Of a DNA stretch of 64,000 nucleotides, positions 47,479 through 54,637 are shown piece by piece; positions within the stretch are counted from its first letter, which is position 1, and each line of letters opens with the position of its first letter. Source of the DNA: an uncultured bacterium. GTDB taxonomy: Bacteria > Krumholzibacteriota > Krumholzibacteriia > LZORAL124-64-63. The notes beneath the pieces are model-generated. The model was not told the origin of the DNA and did not search any database. It saw nothing but the letters and a program-made list of their open reading frames with translations. The position numbers and the translations under genes are program-made. The stretch is from assembly GCA_937864225.1 (NCBI GenBank), contig CALMJK010000004.1:201949-265948 (forward strand), written 5' to 3'.

Positions 47479-48570
47479 TCAGGCGTGGATCTCGACGACG
47501 TCCCCCTCGCCCAGCACGTGATCGCGCCCGACCTGCTGGCCCTCGAATTTGCCGCTGCGGCCCCACACCCGCGCGAACTTGAGCGACGCGGCCAGGTCGC
47601 GATGGATCAGGCGCGCCAAGTCCTCGACGGTATCGCCCGCGAACAGGGTGTAAGGGCGATGGTGGTCGGGTGGCTTGCCGGGGGCCTTCGTGTACACGCG
47701 CACGATGGCCAAGCCCCGCATCAGCAGGGGGCCGAGGCGTCCCAGGCCCAGGCCCGTCAGGGATGAAACGGCGAGCGCCGGAAAACGGGCGCCGCCCAGT
47801 TCCAACAACGCGGCGACCTCGGCGGGATCGAGGCCAAGGTCGGCTTTCGTGGCCAACAGCAAGGTCGGCAGCAACACGCGGAACGGATCGGCGAGCTCGC
47901 CTTCCCCGTCGTCAGTCCGGGCGCGCGGCGCGCCGTCGGCGCTCGCGCTCGCGGCGGGTGACCAATCTGCCGGCACGAGCCCCGCGGGCAGGCGCCCCTG
48001 CCAGTTGTCGGTGAGCGTGACCCGCTTGTGCGCGAGCCGAGCGCGGATCGCGACGACGCTCTCGGCGCAGTCCGGGTCGTGCAGATCCACGACCAGCAGC
48101 GCCGCGTGAGACGGCTGCAGGGCGTTGTATAGCCAGGGCTCCATGAAGTCGGCGCTGACGGGCGGCAGATCGACGAGTTGGAACGGCACGTCCTCGTGCA
48201 TGAGCATGCCGGGCAGCGGCGCGCGTGTCGTGAACGCGTAGGGCCCGATCTCCGCGCGCGATCCGGTCAGCGCTCGGTGCAGGCTCGACTTGCCGGCGTT
48301 GGGCGGCCCGAGCAGCGCGATCTGCGCCGCGCCCTCGGGTCGGATGGTCTGCAGCGGCCCGCCTCGCGCCGCGCCCTTGCGCGGGCCGGCCAACTCGTCG
48401 GTCAGTTCCTTGATCTTCGTCTTGATGTCGGCTTGAAGGTGTTCCGTCCCCTTGTGCTTGGGGATGGTCGAGAGCATCTCGCGCAGCAGGCGCAGGCGGT
48501 CGGCGGGATCGCGCGCCTTGCGGTACTGATCCTGAGCCTTCTTGTACTCGGGCGAGACGTTGGTCGGCAT
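47479..48570 (-). CDS. Obg/DRG-type GTPase with TGS domain
   Basis: A 363-residue TRAFAC GTPase. After a helical N terminus come G1 GPPNAGKSSLHRAL, a DLPP G3 variant and G4 ATKADL. The C terminus is a TGS domain (VYTKAPGKPPDHHRPYTLFAGDTVEDLARLIHRDL) ending EGDVVEIHA. It resembles archaeal/eukaryotic DRG more than bacterial ObgE, a type found sporadically in bacteria. It is probably ribosome- or RNA-associated. It separates the two RiPP loci but shows no sign of belonging to either. Confidence 0.85.
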   Translation of the reverse strand: MPTNVSPEYKKAQDQYRKARDPADRLRLLREMLSTIPKHKGTEHLQADIKTKIKELTDELAGPRKGAARGGPLQTIRPEGAAQIALLGPPNAGKSSLHRALTGSRAEIGPYAFTTRAPLPGMLMHEDVPFQLVDLPPVSADFMEPWLYNALQPSHAALLVVDLHDPDCAESVVAIRARLAHKRVTLTDNWQGRLPAGLVPADWSPAASASADGAPRARTDDGEGELADPFRVLLPTLLLATKADLGLDPAEVAALLELGGARFPALAVSSLTGLGLGRLGPLLMRGLAIVRVYTKAPGKPPDHHRPYTLFAGDTVEDLARLIHRDLAASLKFARVWGRSGKFEGQQVGRDHVLGEGDVVEIHA

Positions 48571-48674
48571 GATCTGACCACCACGGAAGTCGTCACGAGC
48601 TTACGGCAGCCCGGACGAAAAGGCCAGGGGCGAAGTATGAAATAGTAAAAATCGCAGTTCAGTTCACACCTGTC

Positions 48675-48736
48675 TTGACCCGTGAGCGGGGCAGTTTTAC
48701 AATCCATGTGATCTTGACCGCCAAGTGCTTGGCGGT
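48675..48736 (+). promoter_or_regulatory. Promoter and 5' hairpin of lanA1
   Basis: TTGACC and TACAAT are spaced by exactly 17 bases (48675-48703). About seven bases after the expected start site a perfect stem, ACCGCCAAG-TG-CTTGGCGGT, forms the 5' end of the transcript. AAGGAGG then precedes the lanA1 ATG. The same arrangement recurs at the other precursors. Confidence 0.75.
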
Positions 48737-48775
48737 GCGTTGGCACGCGAGCAGAGGGAATTAAGGAGGAGCGAC

Positions 48776-48946
48776 ATGGGGCAGAATCATCCCAAGAAAC
48801 TGGTGCTCAGCCGTGAGACCGTACGCGATCTGAGCCAGAATGACATGGCGAATGTCGAGGGCGGGATCTTGAACAAGCCCGACACTGCGGGCAGGGGCTG
48901 CACTTTGCCCACGTACACCGGATATCCCTGCTACACCTGCTTCTAG
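48776..48946 (+). CDS. lanA1: Class I lanthipeptide precursor A1
   Basis: A 56-residue precursor. The leader MGQNHPKKLVLSRETVRDLSQNDMANVEGG belongs to the KLxLxxETxxxL...GG type used by class I lanthipeptides of FCB bacteria and ends in a double-Gly site for a C39 peptidase. The core ILNKPDTAGRGCTLPTYTGYPCYTCF has five Thr and three Cys, enough for up to three thioether rings. It is the most divergent core together with A4. AAGGAGG lies 6 bases before the ATG. Confidence 0.85.
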   Translation: MGQNHPKKLVLSRETVRDLSQNDMANVEGGILNKPDTAGRGCTLPTYTGYPCYTCF

Positions 48947-48996
48947 GCCGCCGATCCTGGTCGCGCGTCAGGGCTGCTTGCTGCCGCGAAAGCAGC

Positions 48997-49062
48997 TTGA
49001 CGCAGGTCCGCGATATCTGTAGCGTGATACGAATCAGGCGGCAGATTCCCTTTTTGCCTGAT
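48997..49062 (+). promoter_or_regulatory. Promoter and 5' hairpin of lanA2
   Basis: TTGACG, 17 bases, TAGCGT (48997-49025), then the stem ATCAGGC with GCCTGAT (49033-49062) enclosing a T-rich loop. A separate hairpin (GCTGCTT/AAGCAGC, 48973-48996) abuts the -35 and may end the lanA1 transcript. Confidence 0.55.
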
Positions 49063-49094
49063 CTTACAAGAACCAATTTTAAGGGAGGGGCACT

Positions 49095-49307
49095 ATGGGA
49101 CAGAATCAGCCGAAGAAGCTCGTGCTCAACCGCGAAACGGTTCGCAACCTGACCAAGAGCGATTTGGTGGGCATTGAGGGCGGAAAGAACAAGCCCACAC
49201 TCGTCACATGCGATACCGATACTTGTCACTGCGATACAACCGATCCTTCGTTACCAGATTGTCATATCTGCGAAAAAACTTGCGGCGGGAATTGCTACCT
49301 CCCGTAG
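49095..49307 (+). CDS. lanA2: Class I lanthipeptide precursor A2
   Basis: A 70-residue precursor, the longest of the eight. Leader MGQNQPKKLVLNRETVRNLTKSDLVGIEGG, then a ~40-residue core with six Cys (TCDTDTCHCDTTDPS, CHICEKTCGGNC). It shares the DTTDPS segment with A3, A6 and A8. A strong hairpin follows the stop and is then followed by lanC1, so precursor message should exceed cyclase message. GGGAGGGG is the ribosome site. Confidence 0.85.
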   Translation: MGQNQPKKLVLNRETVRNLTKSDLVGIEGGKNKPTLVTCDTDTCHCDTTDPSLPDCHICEKTCGGNCYLP

Positions 49308-49326
49308 AGGCCAATCGTAATCGAGG

Positions 49327-49357
49327 GGGGCCTGCAGTTCTGGCAGGCCCCTCTTTC
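49327..49357 (+). terminator. Terminator/attenuator between lanA2 and lanC1
   Basis: GGGGCCTGC paired with GCAGGCCCC, a 7-base loop and TCTTTCATT. It lies 20 bases after the lanA2 stop and 45 bases before lanC1. Partial read-through would set the precursor-to-enzyme ratio. Confidence 0.7.
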
Positions 49358-49401
49358 ATTCTCGATCGCCACTTGCTATGACTCTTCTCGTGGAAGGAAC
49401 C

Positions 49402-50700
49402 ATGGCCACGCCGGTCTGGCGACCGATTCTGAGTGGCGAGGCCCTCGCGAGCGCACGGGAGGCCTTGACCGACATCACGGCGTCCCTGGCGGCGGGCGCG
49501 TCCCCTCGCGCGCGCGAGGACTGGTCGCCAGAGCTCGTGCGCGCGCGCGCGGCCACGTTGAGCGACGGCTTCGCGGGCCAGGCCCTGTACTGCGGCTATC
49601 TGCACCAGGCCGGCGGCGGACGGCAGGCCGCGGACCTGGGGTTGGCACTGCTGAATCGGGCCATCGAAACGGCCGGCGCCGAACGCATGCCGCCTGGGCT
49701 GTACGGCGGCTTTTCCGGGATTGCCTGGGTCGCCAATCATCTGGCGGGTCGGCTCTATGAGCCCGACGAGGACGATCCATACGAGGAAACCGACGGCGTT
49801 CTGCACGATTACGCGCGGCACGCCCGTTGGCCGTTCCAGTACGAGCTGCTCAACGGGCTGGTGGGCATCGGGGTGTATGCCCTGGAGCGGTTGCCGCGGG
49901 CGTCGGGACGGCAGTGTCTGGAAACGATCGTGGATCGTCTCGCCGAGGTCGCGCAGCGGGGTCGCGACGGGATCACCTGGCTGACTCCATCGGCGTTTGT
50001 CGGCGAGCATCGACTGGAGCAGGCGCCTCAGGGAGGGTACTACCTGGGGATGGCGCACGGCGTGCCTGGCGTCGTGTCGCTTTTGGCGGCGTTGTGGGCG
50101 GCGGATGTGGCCCGCGACCGGGTGGGTCCTCTGTTGGAGGGGGCGGTGTCGTGGCTCTTGGCGCAATCGCTGCCGGCAGGCTCTCTGTCGCGCTTCCCGC
50201 TCTGGTGGAGCGCGGAAACCAAGCCGACACCCTCGCGGTTGGCGTGGTGCTACGGGGATCCGGGGGTGGCGGCGTCGTTGTTGTGGGCGGCGGCGGCGCT
50301 GGAGCGTGATGACTGGCGCCGGGAGGGTTTGGCGACGGCGCTGGCGGCGGCACGGCGGCCGCTGGCGACGAGCGGGGTGCGCGACGCGGGTCTATGCCAC
50401 GGCAGCGCGGGAGTGGCGCACATCTTCAACCGTCTCTATCAGGCGACGGGCGAGGAAGAATTGGGCCGGGCGGCGTTGTTCTGGTACGAGCAGCTGCTGG
50501 CGGCGCGCACGCCGGGCGAGGGTCATGGCGGATACATGTTCGAACGGATCGGCGCGGATGGAGCTTTTCGGGTGTCGGATCCCGGTTTCCTGAACGGCAC
50601 CGTGGGCGTGGGGCTGGTGCTTTTGGCCGCGACCACGGCGGTGGAGCCGGCGTGGGATCGGGCGCTGCTGACCAGCGTCCCGCCGCGCGCTTGCGGATGA
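49402..50700 (+). CDS. lanC1: LanC-like lanthionine synthetase (cyclase) 1
   Basis: A 432-residue LanC-fold protein that adds Cys thiols to dehydrated Ser/Thr to close lanthionine rings. The zinc site is intact: GMAHGVPG supplies the upstream His, AWCYGDPG the first Cys, LCHGSAG the Cys-His pair. Helical barrel repeats such as GLYGGFSGIAWVANHLAG alternate with them. AAGGA just precedes ATG 49402, favoured over ATG 49378. It is clearly homologous to but well diverged from the other two cyclases and serves at least A1 and A2 by position. Confidence 0.88.
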   Translation: MATPVWRPILSGEALASAREALTDITASLAAGASPRAREDWSPELVRARAATLSDGFAGQALYCGYLHQAGGGRQAADLGLALLNRAIETAGAERMPPGLYGGFSGIAWVANHLAGRLYEPDEDDPYEETDGVLHDYARHARWPFQYELLNGLVGIGVYALERLPRASGRQCLETIVDRLAEVAQRGRDGITWLTPSAFVGEHRLEQAPQGGYYLGMAHGVPGVVSLLAALWAADVARDRVGPLLEGAVSWLLAQSLPAGSLSRFPLWWSAETKPTPSRLAWCYGDPGVAASLLWAAAALERDDWRREGLATALAAARRPLATSGVRDAGLCHGSAGVAHIFNRLYQATGEEELGRAALFWYEQLLAARTPGEGHGGYMFERIGADGAFRVSDPGFLNGTVGVGLVLLAATTAVEPAWDRALLTSVPPRACG

Positions 50701-50758
50701 CGGCGTCCAAGGCCGGACCCAAGGGACGGGTCTGGGGCGACAGCGGGTCGGGGGCGAC

Positions 50759-50825
50759 TTGACCCTGGTGGTCCAGATCGTGTAGCATGGAAGGGGTCAA
50801 GCCGATAGGTTTCGGTCTGCTTGAC
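50759..50825 (+). promoter_or_regulatory. Promoter and 5' hairpin of lanA3
   Basis: TTGACC, 18 bases, TAGCAT (50759-50788). The leader then contains GTCAAGC (50796) pairing with GCTTGAC (50819), with an inner CCGA/TCGG stem, so the hairpin is longer than in the other copies. Weaker -10 than at A5-A8. Confidence 0.55.
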
Positions 50826-50859
50826 GTCGCAAAAACTCCCTATTCCAAGGAGCGGCAGC

Positions 50860-51054
50860 ATGGGCAAGAATCATCCGGCGAAGCTTGTTCTGAACCGCGA
50901 GACGGTGCGCGATCTGACCAAGGACGTTCTGAGGAACGTCGAGGGCGGCAAGTGGGAAACAAGAGAAACCATGTCTTGTGCCTGTGACACAACCGATCCC
51001 TCGCTCCGTCCCTTGTGCCCCTTCTGCGAGTTGACCTGTGGGCCTTGCATCTAG
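50860..51054 (+). CDS. lanA3: Class I lanthipeptide precursor A3
   Basis: A 64-residue precursor starting at ATG 50860 behind CCAAGGAG. Leader MGKNHPAKLVLNRETVRDLTKDVLRNVEGG, core KWETRETMSCACDTTDPSL then CPFCELTCGPCI with six Cys. The core resembles A2 (DTTDPSL, C..C..TCG), indicating that A2 and A3 are duplicates. A terminator hairpin and lanC2 follow. The track's ORF begins upstream of the hairpin and is not the true start. Confidence 0.85.
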   Translation: MGKNHPAKLVLNRETVRDLTKDVLRNVEGGKWETRETMSCACDTTDPSLRPLCPFCELTCGPCI

Positions 51055-51076
51055 CAGAAATTGAGTCTGGTTTCTA

Positions 51077-51112
51077 GGGGCCTGTCGTGATGACAGGCCC
51101 CGGTTTTGTTTT
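51077..51112 (+). terminator. Terminator/attenuator between lanA3 and lanC2
   Basis: GGGGCCTGTC-GTGAT-GACAGGCCCC followed by GGTTTTGTTTT. It is the left edge of the long direct repeat, and the identical hairpin stands before lanC3 at 54988. Confidence 0.8.
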
Positions 51113-52293
51113 CAGGGTTTGCGAGCGAGGGGTCTGCAGATGACTGAAGGGATGAACGTGTCGGCGTGGCGGCCACTTCTGCGGGGGGAAGCGCTGGAAC
51201 GGGCGCGCGCGGTGGTGGAGGAACTGGCGGTGGCGGTGTCATCGCCAGCGCCGCTGTGCGTGAACAAGGATTGGTCGCCGTCGTTCATCCGGGTGCGCGG
51301 GGCCTCGTTGGGCAGCGGTCTGGCAGGCCAGGCCCTTTTCTGCGGTTATCTGCATCAATGGGACAAGGAGGAGCGTTCCGCGGCGCTTGGGGTGGAGCTT
51401 TTGGATCGCGCCATCGAGGTGGTTTGCGGGGAGCGCATGGCGCCGACGCTGTACGGGGGTTTTCCGGGGATCGCGTGGGCGGGCAGCCATTTGGCGGGCC
51501 GTCTGTACGAGGCAGGCGAGGAGGACGCCTACGAGGAGACGGACGAGGTTCTGCGGGAGTACGTGCGGCAGCGGCGCTGGCCGTTCCACTACGATCTGAT
51601 CAGCGGTCTGGTGGGCATTGGGGTGTACGGGTTGGAGCGTCTGCCGCGGGCATCGGCGCGGCGGTGCCTGGAAGCGGTGGTGGAGCGTTTGGAGGAGGTC
51701 GCGGAGCGGGGCGCGGCGGGGATCACTTGGTCGACGCCGCCTGAGCTGCTCATCGAGGAGCGGCGGCAGCAGCATCCGCAAGGGTTGCACGATCTGGGGA
51801 TGGCACACGGGATCTCTGGGGTGGTGTCGCTGCTGGCGTGGTTGTGGTCGGCGCAGGTGTCGCGAGAGCGGGTGGGTCCGCTGTTGGAGGGTGCGGTGAC
51901 GTGGCTGTTGTCGCAGACGCTGCCGGCGGGTTCGGCGTCGCGTTATCCGAACTGGCGCGGGGCGGGGCAAGAGGCCGGGCCGTCGCGGTTGGCGTGGTGT
52001 TACGGAGATCCTGGGGTGGCGGCGTCGTTGTTGCGGGCGGCGGGTGCTCTGGATCGGGCGGACTGGCGGCGTGAGGGTATGGCGACGGCGCTGGGGGCGG
52101 CGCGGCGGCCGTTGGCGGCGAGCGGGGTGAAGGACGCGTGTTTGTGCCATGGGAGCGCGGGCTTGGCGCACATTTTCAACCGGCTGTACCAGGCGACGGG
52201 TGAGCAGGAGTTGGGCGCGGCGGCGCAGTTCTGGTACGAGCAGTTGCTGGCGGCGCGCGCGCCGGGCGAAGACCATGGCGGTTACAGGTTCGA
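51077..52293 (+). repeat. Long direct repeat, copy 1 (terminator plus most of lanC2)
   Basis: This 1,217-base segment appears identical to 54988-56204 (constant offset 3,911). I compared the translations in the coding frame and the shadow frames, and the DNA lines around both ends. It begins at the GGGG of the terminator and ends inside the codons for YRFE. Confidence 0.85.
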
Positions 52294-52477
52294 GCGGGTC
52301 GACCTGCCGGCCTCGGCCTATGCGCGGGGCGCCGAGGCCGTGTCCCATGTGCAGGACTCGAGCTTCCTGAGCGGCACCGCGGGGGTCGGCCTGGTGCTGT
52401 TGGCCGCGACCACGGCGGTGGAGCCGGCGTGGGACCGGGTGCTGTTGACCAACATTCCCGCCGGCGCGTGCCTGTAG
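51140..52477 (+). CDS. lanC2: LanC-like lanthionine synthetase (cyclase) 2
   Basis: A 445-residue LanC cyclase with the zinc ligands in GMAHGISG, AWCYGDPG and LCHGSAG. Residues up to YRFE (~385) are identical to cyclase 3. Beyond that it has its own segment RVDLPASAYARGAEAVSHVQ before rejoining the common DSSFLSGTAGVGLVLLAATTAVEPAWDR. GAGGGG precedes ATG 51140. Its position behind A3 suggests it closes rings in that peptide, but the copies may be interchangeable. Confidence 0.88.
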   Translation: MTEGMNVSAWRPLLRGEALERARAVVEELAVAVSSPAPLCVNKDWSPSFIRVRGASLGSGLAGQALFCGYLHQWDKEERSAALGVELLDRAIEVVCGERMAPTLYGGFPGIAWAGSHLAGRLYEAGEEDAYEETDEVLREYVRQRRWPFHYDLISGLVGIGVYGLERLPRASARRCLEAVVERLEEVAERGAAGITWSTPPELLIEERRQQHPQGLHDLGMAHGISGVVSLLAWLWSAQVSRERVGPLLEGAVTWLLSQTLPAGSASRYPNWRGAGQEAGPSRLAWCYGDPGVAASLLRAAGALDRADWRREGMATALGAARRPLAASGVKDACLCHGSAGLAHIFNRLYQATGEQELGAAAQFWYEQLLAARAPGEDHGGYRFERVDLPASAYARGAEAVSHVQDSSFLSGTAGVGLVLLAATTAVEPAWDRVLLTNIPAGACL

Positions 52478-52525
52478 CAGCGCAGAGAAAAGATGCACTA
52501 CTCAATTCCGCACGTGGCTGATCTC

Positions 52526-52586
52526 TTGATTTTCGAAGCGTCGGTTCAGTAAGATCAAGTGTGATTGCCATCAATTCGTGTTGGCA
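52526..52586 (+). promoter_or_regulatory. Promoter and 5' hairpin of lanA4
   Basis: TTGATT, 18 bases, TAAGAT (52526-52555), then TGCCATCA and TGTTGGCA form an 8-pair stem with one mismatch (52566-52586). This is the weakest match of the eight, although the arrangement is the same. Confidence 0.45.
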
Positions 52587-52619
52587 GGCCAGACGAAAAC
52601 CCTGTGCGAGGAGGGGGAA

Positions 52620-52778
52620 ATGGAACAGCGTAGCCCGAAAAGGATCGTGCTCAACCGCGAAACCGTCCGCGACCTGAGCCTCAATGAAATGGACAACATC
52701 GAGGGCGGCGGTCAGCGATACACATCGGGGAAGCTGTGTGACCTGAGCGCGACGGGGGATCCCTGCCGGATTTGCTGA
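52620..52778 (+). CDS. lanA4: Class I lanthipeptide precursor A4
   Basis: A 52-residue precursor, the shortest. The leader MEQRSPKRIVLNRETVRDLSLNEMDNIEGG differs at its N terminus (MEQRSPKRI rather than MGQ.H..KL), and its middle (LSLNEMDN) resembles A1. The core GQRYTSGKLCDLSATGDPCRIC has two Ser, two Thr and three Cys and ends with the PCxxC motif shared by most copies. GAGGAGGGGG lies just before the ATG at 52620. Confidence 0.82.
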   Translation: MEQRSPKRIVLNRETVRDLSLNEMDNIEGGGQRYTSGKLCDLSATGDPCRIC

Positions 52779-52869
52779 AGATGAGGCAGCAACCTGCTGT
52801 CTCTACCCTAACCGGCGTTTCGGCGCGGATCACGGCCGCAAACTGGGACATGATTCGCGGTGTCGTGCA

Positions 52870-52905
52870 GGAGGCCGGCGATGCATGCCGGCCTCCCGTA
52901 TTTTT
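52870..52905 (+). terminator. Intrinsic terminator after lanA4
   Basis: GGAGGCCGGC-GATGCAT-GCCGGCCTCC followed by CGTATTTTT. A strong 10-bp stem with T run, about 90 bases after lanA4 and before the lanA5 promoter. Confidence 0.85.
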
Positions 52906-52986
52906 CGCGCGACCTAAACGCAGCCGTGCAAATGCCGGTGGCGTGGTAGGAGATTGCGGATTCCCGTCATGCCGGCGGCGCTCGCC

Positions 52987-53050
52987 TTGACGCTTAAATC
53001 GGAACTCCATACAATCAGCGCGAGAGTGGCCGTCAAATGTTTGACGGTCA
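52987..53050 (+). promoter_or_regulatory. Promoter and 5' hairpin of lanA5
   Basis: TTGACG, 17 bases, TACAAT (52987-53015), then an 11-pair stem centred on CCGTCAAA-TG-TTTGACGG (53027-53050). GGAGG precedes the ATG. Same layout as A6 and A8. Confidence 0.75.
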
Positions 53051-53086
53051 AGCCAACATGAGGGCATCACAGTTTGAGGAGGCAAC

Positions 53087-53272
53087 ATGGGCCAGAGTCA
53101 TCCCAGGAAGCTAACGCTGAACCGCGAGACGGTTCGCGACCTGACCAAGGACGTTCTAGTGAGCATCGAAGGTGGCAAGAGCCTCACTGCCGGTCCAGCC
53201 TGTTATCCTTTCACGATTTTTACGACCGCTATTAGTGTTATTCCGTGCCGCATTTGCTGTTTGGATGATTAG
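53087..53272 (+). CDS. lanA5: Class I lanthipeptide precursor A5
   Basis: A 61-residue precursor. Leader MGQSHPRKLTLNRETVRDLTKDVLVSIEGG, core KSLTAGPACYPFTIFTTAISVIPCRICCLDD. The core has four Thr, two Ser and four Cys, is more hydrophobic than the others, and ends PCRICC plus an acidic tail. It is the first of four precursors in regularly spaced modules without an intervening cyclase gene. Confidence 0.85.
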   Translation: MGQSHPRKLTLNRETVRDLTKDVLVSIEGGKSLTAGPACYPFTIFTTAISVIPCRICCLDD

Positions 53273-53430
53273 CCGTTGAGTCGAGAGTGGTCCTGACATG
53301 ACTCAGACGATCGGCGGTCGCGTGGACACTTAACGCCGCCAATTGTGGCGTTCTGAGATTGACTCTTAGGTCATGCCTCGCGATGTCTGCGAGTTGATTT
53401 GCGGAACTAGCATCGTCGCGTAGAGATTGA
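53273..53430 (+). repeat. Module tail repeat, copy after lanA5
   Basis: A ~160-base noncoding segment starting CCGTTGAGTCGAGAGTG and containing GGTCGCGTGGACACTTAACG. It recurs in diverged form after lanA6 and lanA8. It fills most of the ~350-base gap to lanA6, and no gene is seen in it. Confidence 0.7.
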
Positions 53431-53518
53431 GAAAAACGCTGATCCTGCAGCTGGCCGCGCAAATATCCGGCGACATAGTATGACATTAAGAATTCCCTTC
53501 GTGCCTGCGGCGCTCGCC

Positions 53519-53581
53519 TTGACGCTTGAATCGGAAATCTGTACAATCGGCACGAGGATGGCCGTCAAATGCTTGGTGGCC
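53519..53581 (+). promoter_or_regulatory. Promoter and 5' hairpin of lanA6
   Basis: TTGACG, 17 bases, TACAAT (53519-53547), then GGCCGTCAA and TTGGTGGCC form a 9-pair stem including two G-U pairs (53560-53581). G-U pairing keeps the RNA helix although the DNA is not a perfect palindrome. Confidence 0.75.
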
Positions 53582-53619
53582 ACGCCAACATGTGTGGGCA
53601 TCGGAGTTAAGGAGGAGAC

Positions 53620-53808
53620 ATGGGCCAGAATCACCCGAAGAAGCTTGTTCTGAGCCGTGAGACGGTTCGCGATCTGACCAAAGATGTTCTGATGGGCATC
53701 GAGGGAGGCAAAAACAAACCGTACACTGCCGGTGAAGTCTGTGTGGCTTACACGGAACAGACGACCGATCCAACGAATTTCTTCCCGTGCAACATTTGCT
53801 GTTTGTGA
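53620..53808 (+). CDS. lanA6: Class I lanthipeptide precursor A6
   Basis: A 62-residue precursor. Leader MGQNHPKKLVLSRETVRDLTKDVLMGIEGG, core KNKPYTAGEVCVAYTEQTTDPTNFFPCNICCL with five Thr and four Cys. It shares KNKPYTAG with A8 (and NKPYTA with A7), TTDPT with A8 and PCxxCC with A5 and A7. AAGGAGGAG precedes the ATG. Confidence 0.87.
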   Translation: MGQNHPKKLVLSRETVRDLTKDVLMGIEGGKNKPYTAGEVCVAYTEQTTDPTNFFPCNICCL

Positions 53809-53833
53809 CATTTGTCAGAAGTGGGGCGCTGCA

Positions 53834-53992
53834 CCGTTGAGTCGGAAGTGATCCTGACATGGCTGCGACTGTCGGCGGTCGCGTGGACACTTAACGCCGC
53901 CAATTGCGGTTTTCTGAGATCGATTCTTCGGTAATGCCTCGCGATGTCTGCGAGTTGATTTTCGGAACTAGCATCGCCGAGTAAGGATTGAT
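53834..53992 (+). repeat. Module tail repeat, copy after lanA6
   Basis: Close relative of the segment after lanA5: CCGTTGAGTCG, GGTCGCGTGGACACTTAACG, CTCGCGATGTCTGCGAGTTG and GGAACTAGCATCG are all shared. No coding potential is evident. Confidence 0.7.
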
Positions 53993-54002
53993 CCTGGTTC
54001 TT

Positions 54003-54027
54003 GGGGCCTGCCCCAGTGACAGGCCCC
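54003..54027 (+). terminator. Terminator-like hairpin before lanA7
   Basis: GGGGCCTG paired with CAGGCCCC (loop CCCCAGTGA). It resembles the stems before lanC2 and lanC3 but lacks the T run and abuts the lanA7 -35 element, so it may only insulate the promoter. Confidence 0.5.
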
Positions 54028-54030
54028 GCC

Positions 54031-54095
54031 TTGACGGGTGAGATCCAAGAGTCATACAATAGACGCCAAGGCGACCACCGGCTGCTTGGTGGCCG
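54031..54095 (+). promoter_or_regulatory. Promoter and 5' hairpin of lanA7
   Basis: TTGACG, 18 bases, TACAAT (54031-54060), then CCACC with GGTGG extended by outer pairs across one mismatch (54072-54095). The stem is shorter and the sequence differs from the A5/A6/A8 stems, yet position and shape are kept. Confidence 0.65.
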
Positions 54096-54131
54096 AGCTA
54101 ACAGGCGAGCATCGTGGTTAAGGAGGGCGAC

Positions 54132-54326
54132 ATGGGTCAGAATCATCCCAGGAAGCTGACGCTAAGCCGCGAGACCGTCCGCGACCTGACCAAGGACGCT
54201 CTGGGTGGCATTGGGGGCGGCGATAACAAGCCGTACACGGCCAGGTGCACCAATCAAACCACCGCTCAGACAATTTACCCCTGCCTGAGATGCTGCGTCG
54301 CAATCATTTCGGAAGCGGAATGTTGA
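54132..54326 (+). CDS. lanA7: Class I lanthipeptide precursor A7
   Basis: A 64-residue precursor from ATG 54132. The leader MGQNHPRKLTLSRETVRDLTKDALGGIGGG ends GIGGG instead of the usual (V/I)EGG, so the acidic residue before the cleavage site is lost. The core DNKPYTARCTNQTTAQTIYPC continues LRCC and, uniquely, a VAIISEAEC extension. AAGGAGGGC precedes the ATG. Both oddities could mark a decaying or newly specialised copy. Confidence 0.8.
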   Translation: MGQNHPRKLTLSRETVRDLTKDALGGIGGGDNKPYTARCTNQTTAQTIYPCLRCCVAIISEAEC

Positions 54327-54357
54327 GGCCTTGATTCGAGGATACCGCTGACAACAA

Positions 54358-54386
54358 GGGGGCTGGTCGCCATCGCGTCGGCCCCC
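54358..54386 (+). terminator. Terminator-like hairpin after lanA7
   Basis: GGGGGC paired with GCCCCC, with further inner wobble pairs, followed by ATGTTTCGTT. It lies ~30 bases past the lanA7 stop. Confidence 0.5.
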
Positions 54387-54537
54387 ATGTTTCGTTCAGC
54401 GACTCGCTTGCCTGCCCGCGCTGCGAGTTGTCGGCCGCTTTTCTTTCGACTGAAAGCTATGCCCTCAGCGGCGCCAGAGAAATCGCCGGCGCCATAGTGG
54501 GAGATTGCGCATTCCCCTGACGCCAACTGCGCTCGCC

Positions 54538-54600
54538 TTGACGCTTGAATCAAAGCTCCATACAATCAGCATGCAGCGGGCCGTCAAATGATTGGCGGCC
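54538..54600 (+). promoter_or_regulatory. Promoter and 5' hairpin of lanA8
   Basis: TTGACG, 17 bases, TACAAT (54538-54566), then GGCCGTCAA and TTGGCGGCC form a 9-pair stem with one G-U (54579-54600). AAGGAGGG precedes the ATG. Confidence 0.75.
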
Positions 54601-54637
54601 ACGCCAACATAGGGGATCACAGTTCAAGGAGGGCGAC

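Noticed and set aside
51239-52498. Minus-strand 419-residue ORF (and its twin at 55150-56187)
   Set aside because: Antisense of lanC2 and lanC3. It is duplicated only because the DNA is duplicated.
52772-52990. 72-residue ORF after lanA4 as a ninth precursor
   Set aside because: No leader motif or ribosome site, and it crosses a strong terminator hairpin.
53407-53890. Minus-strand ORFs opposite lanA6
   Set aside because: They are complements of leader codons and repeats. They recur at each precursor only because the modules are duplicated.
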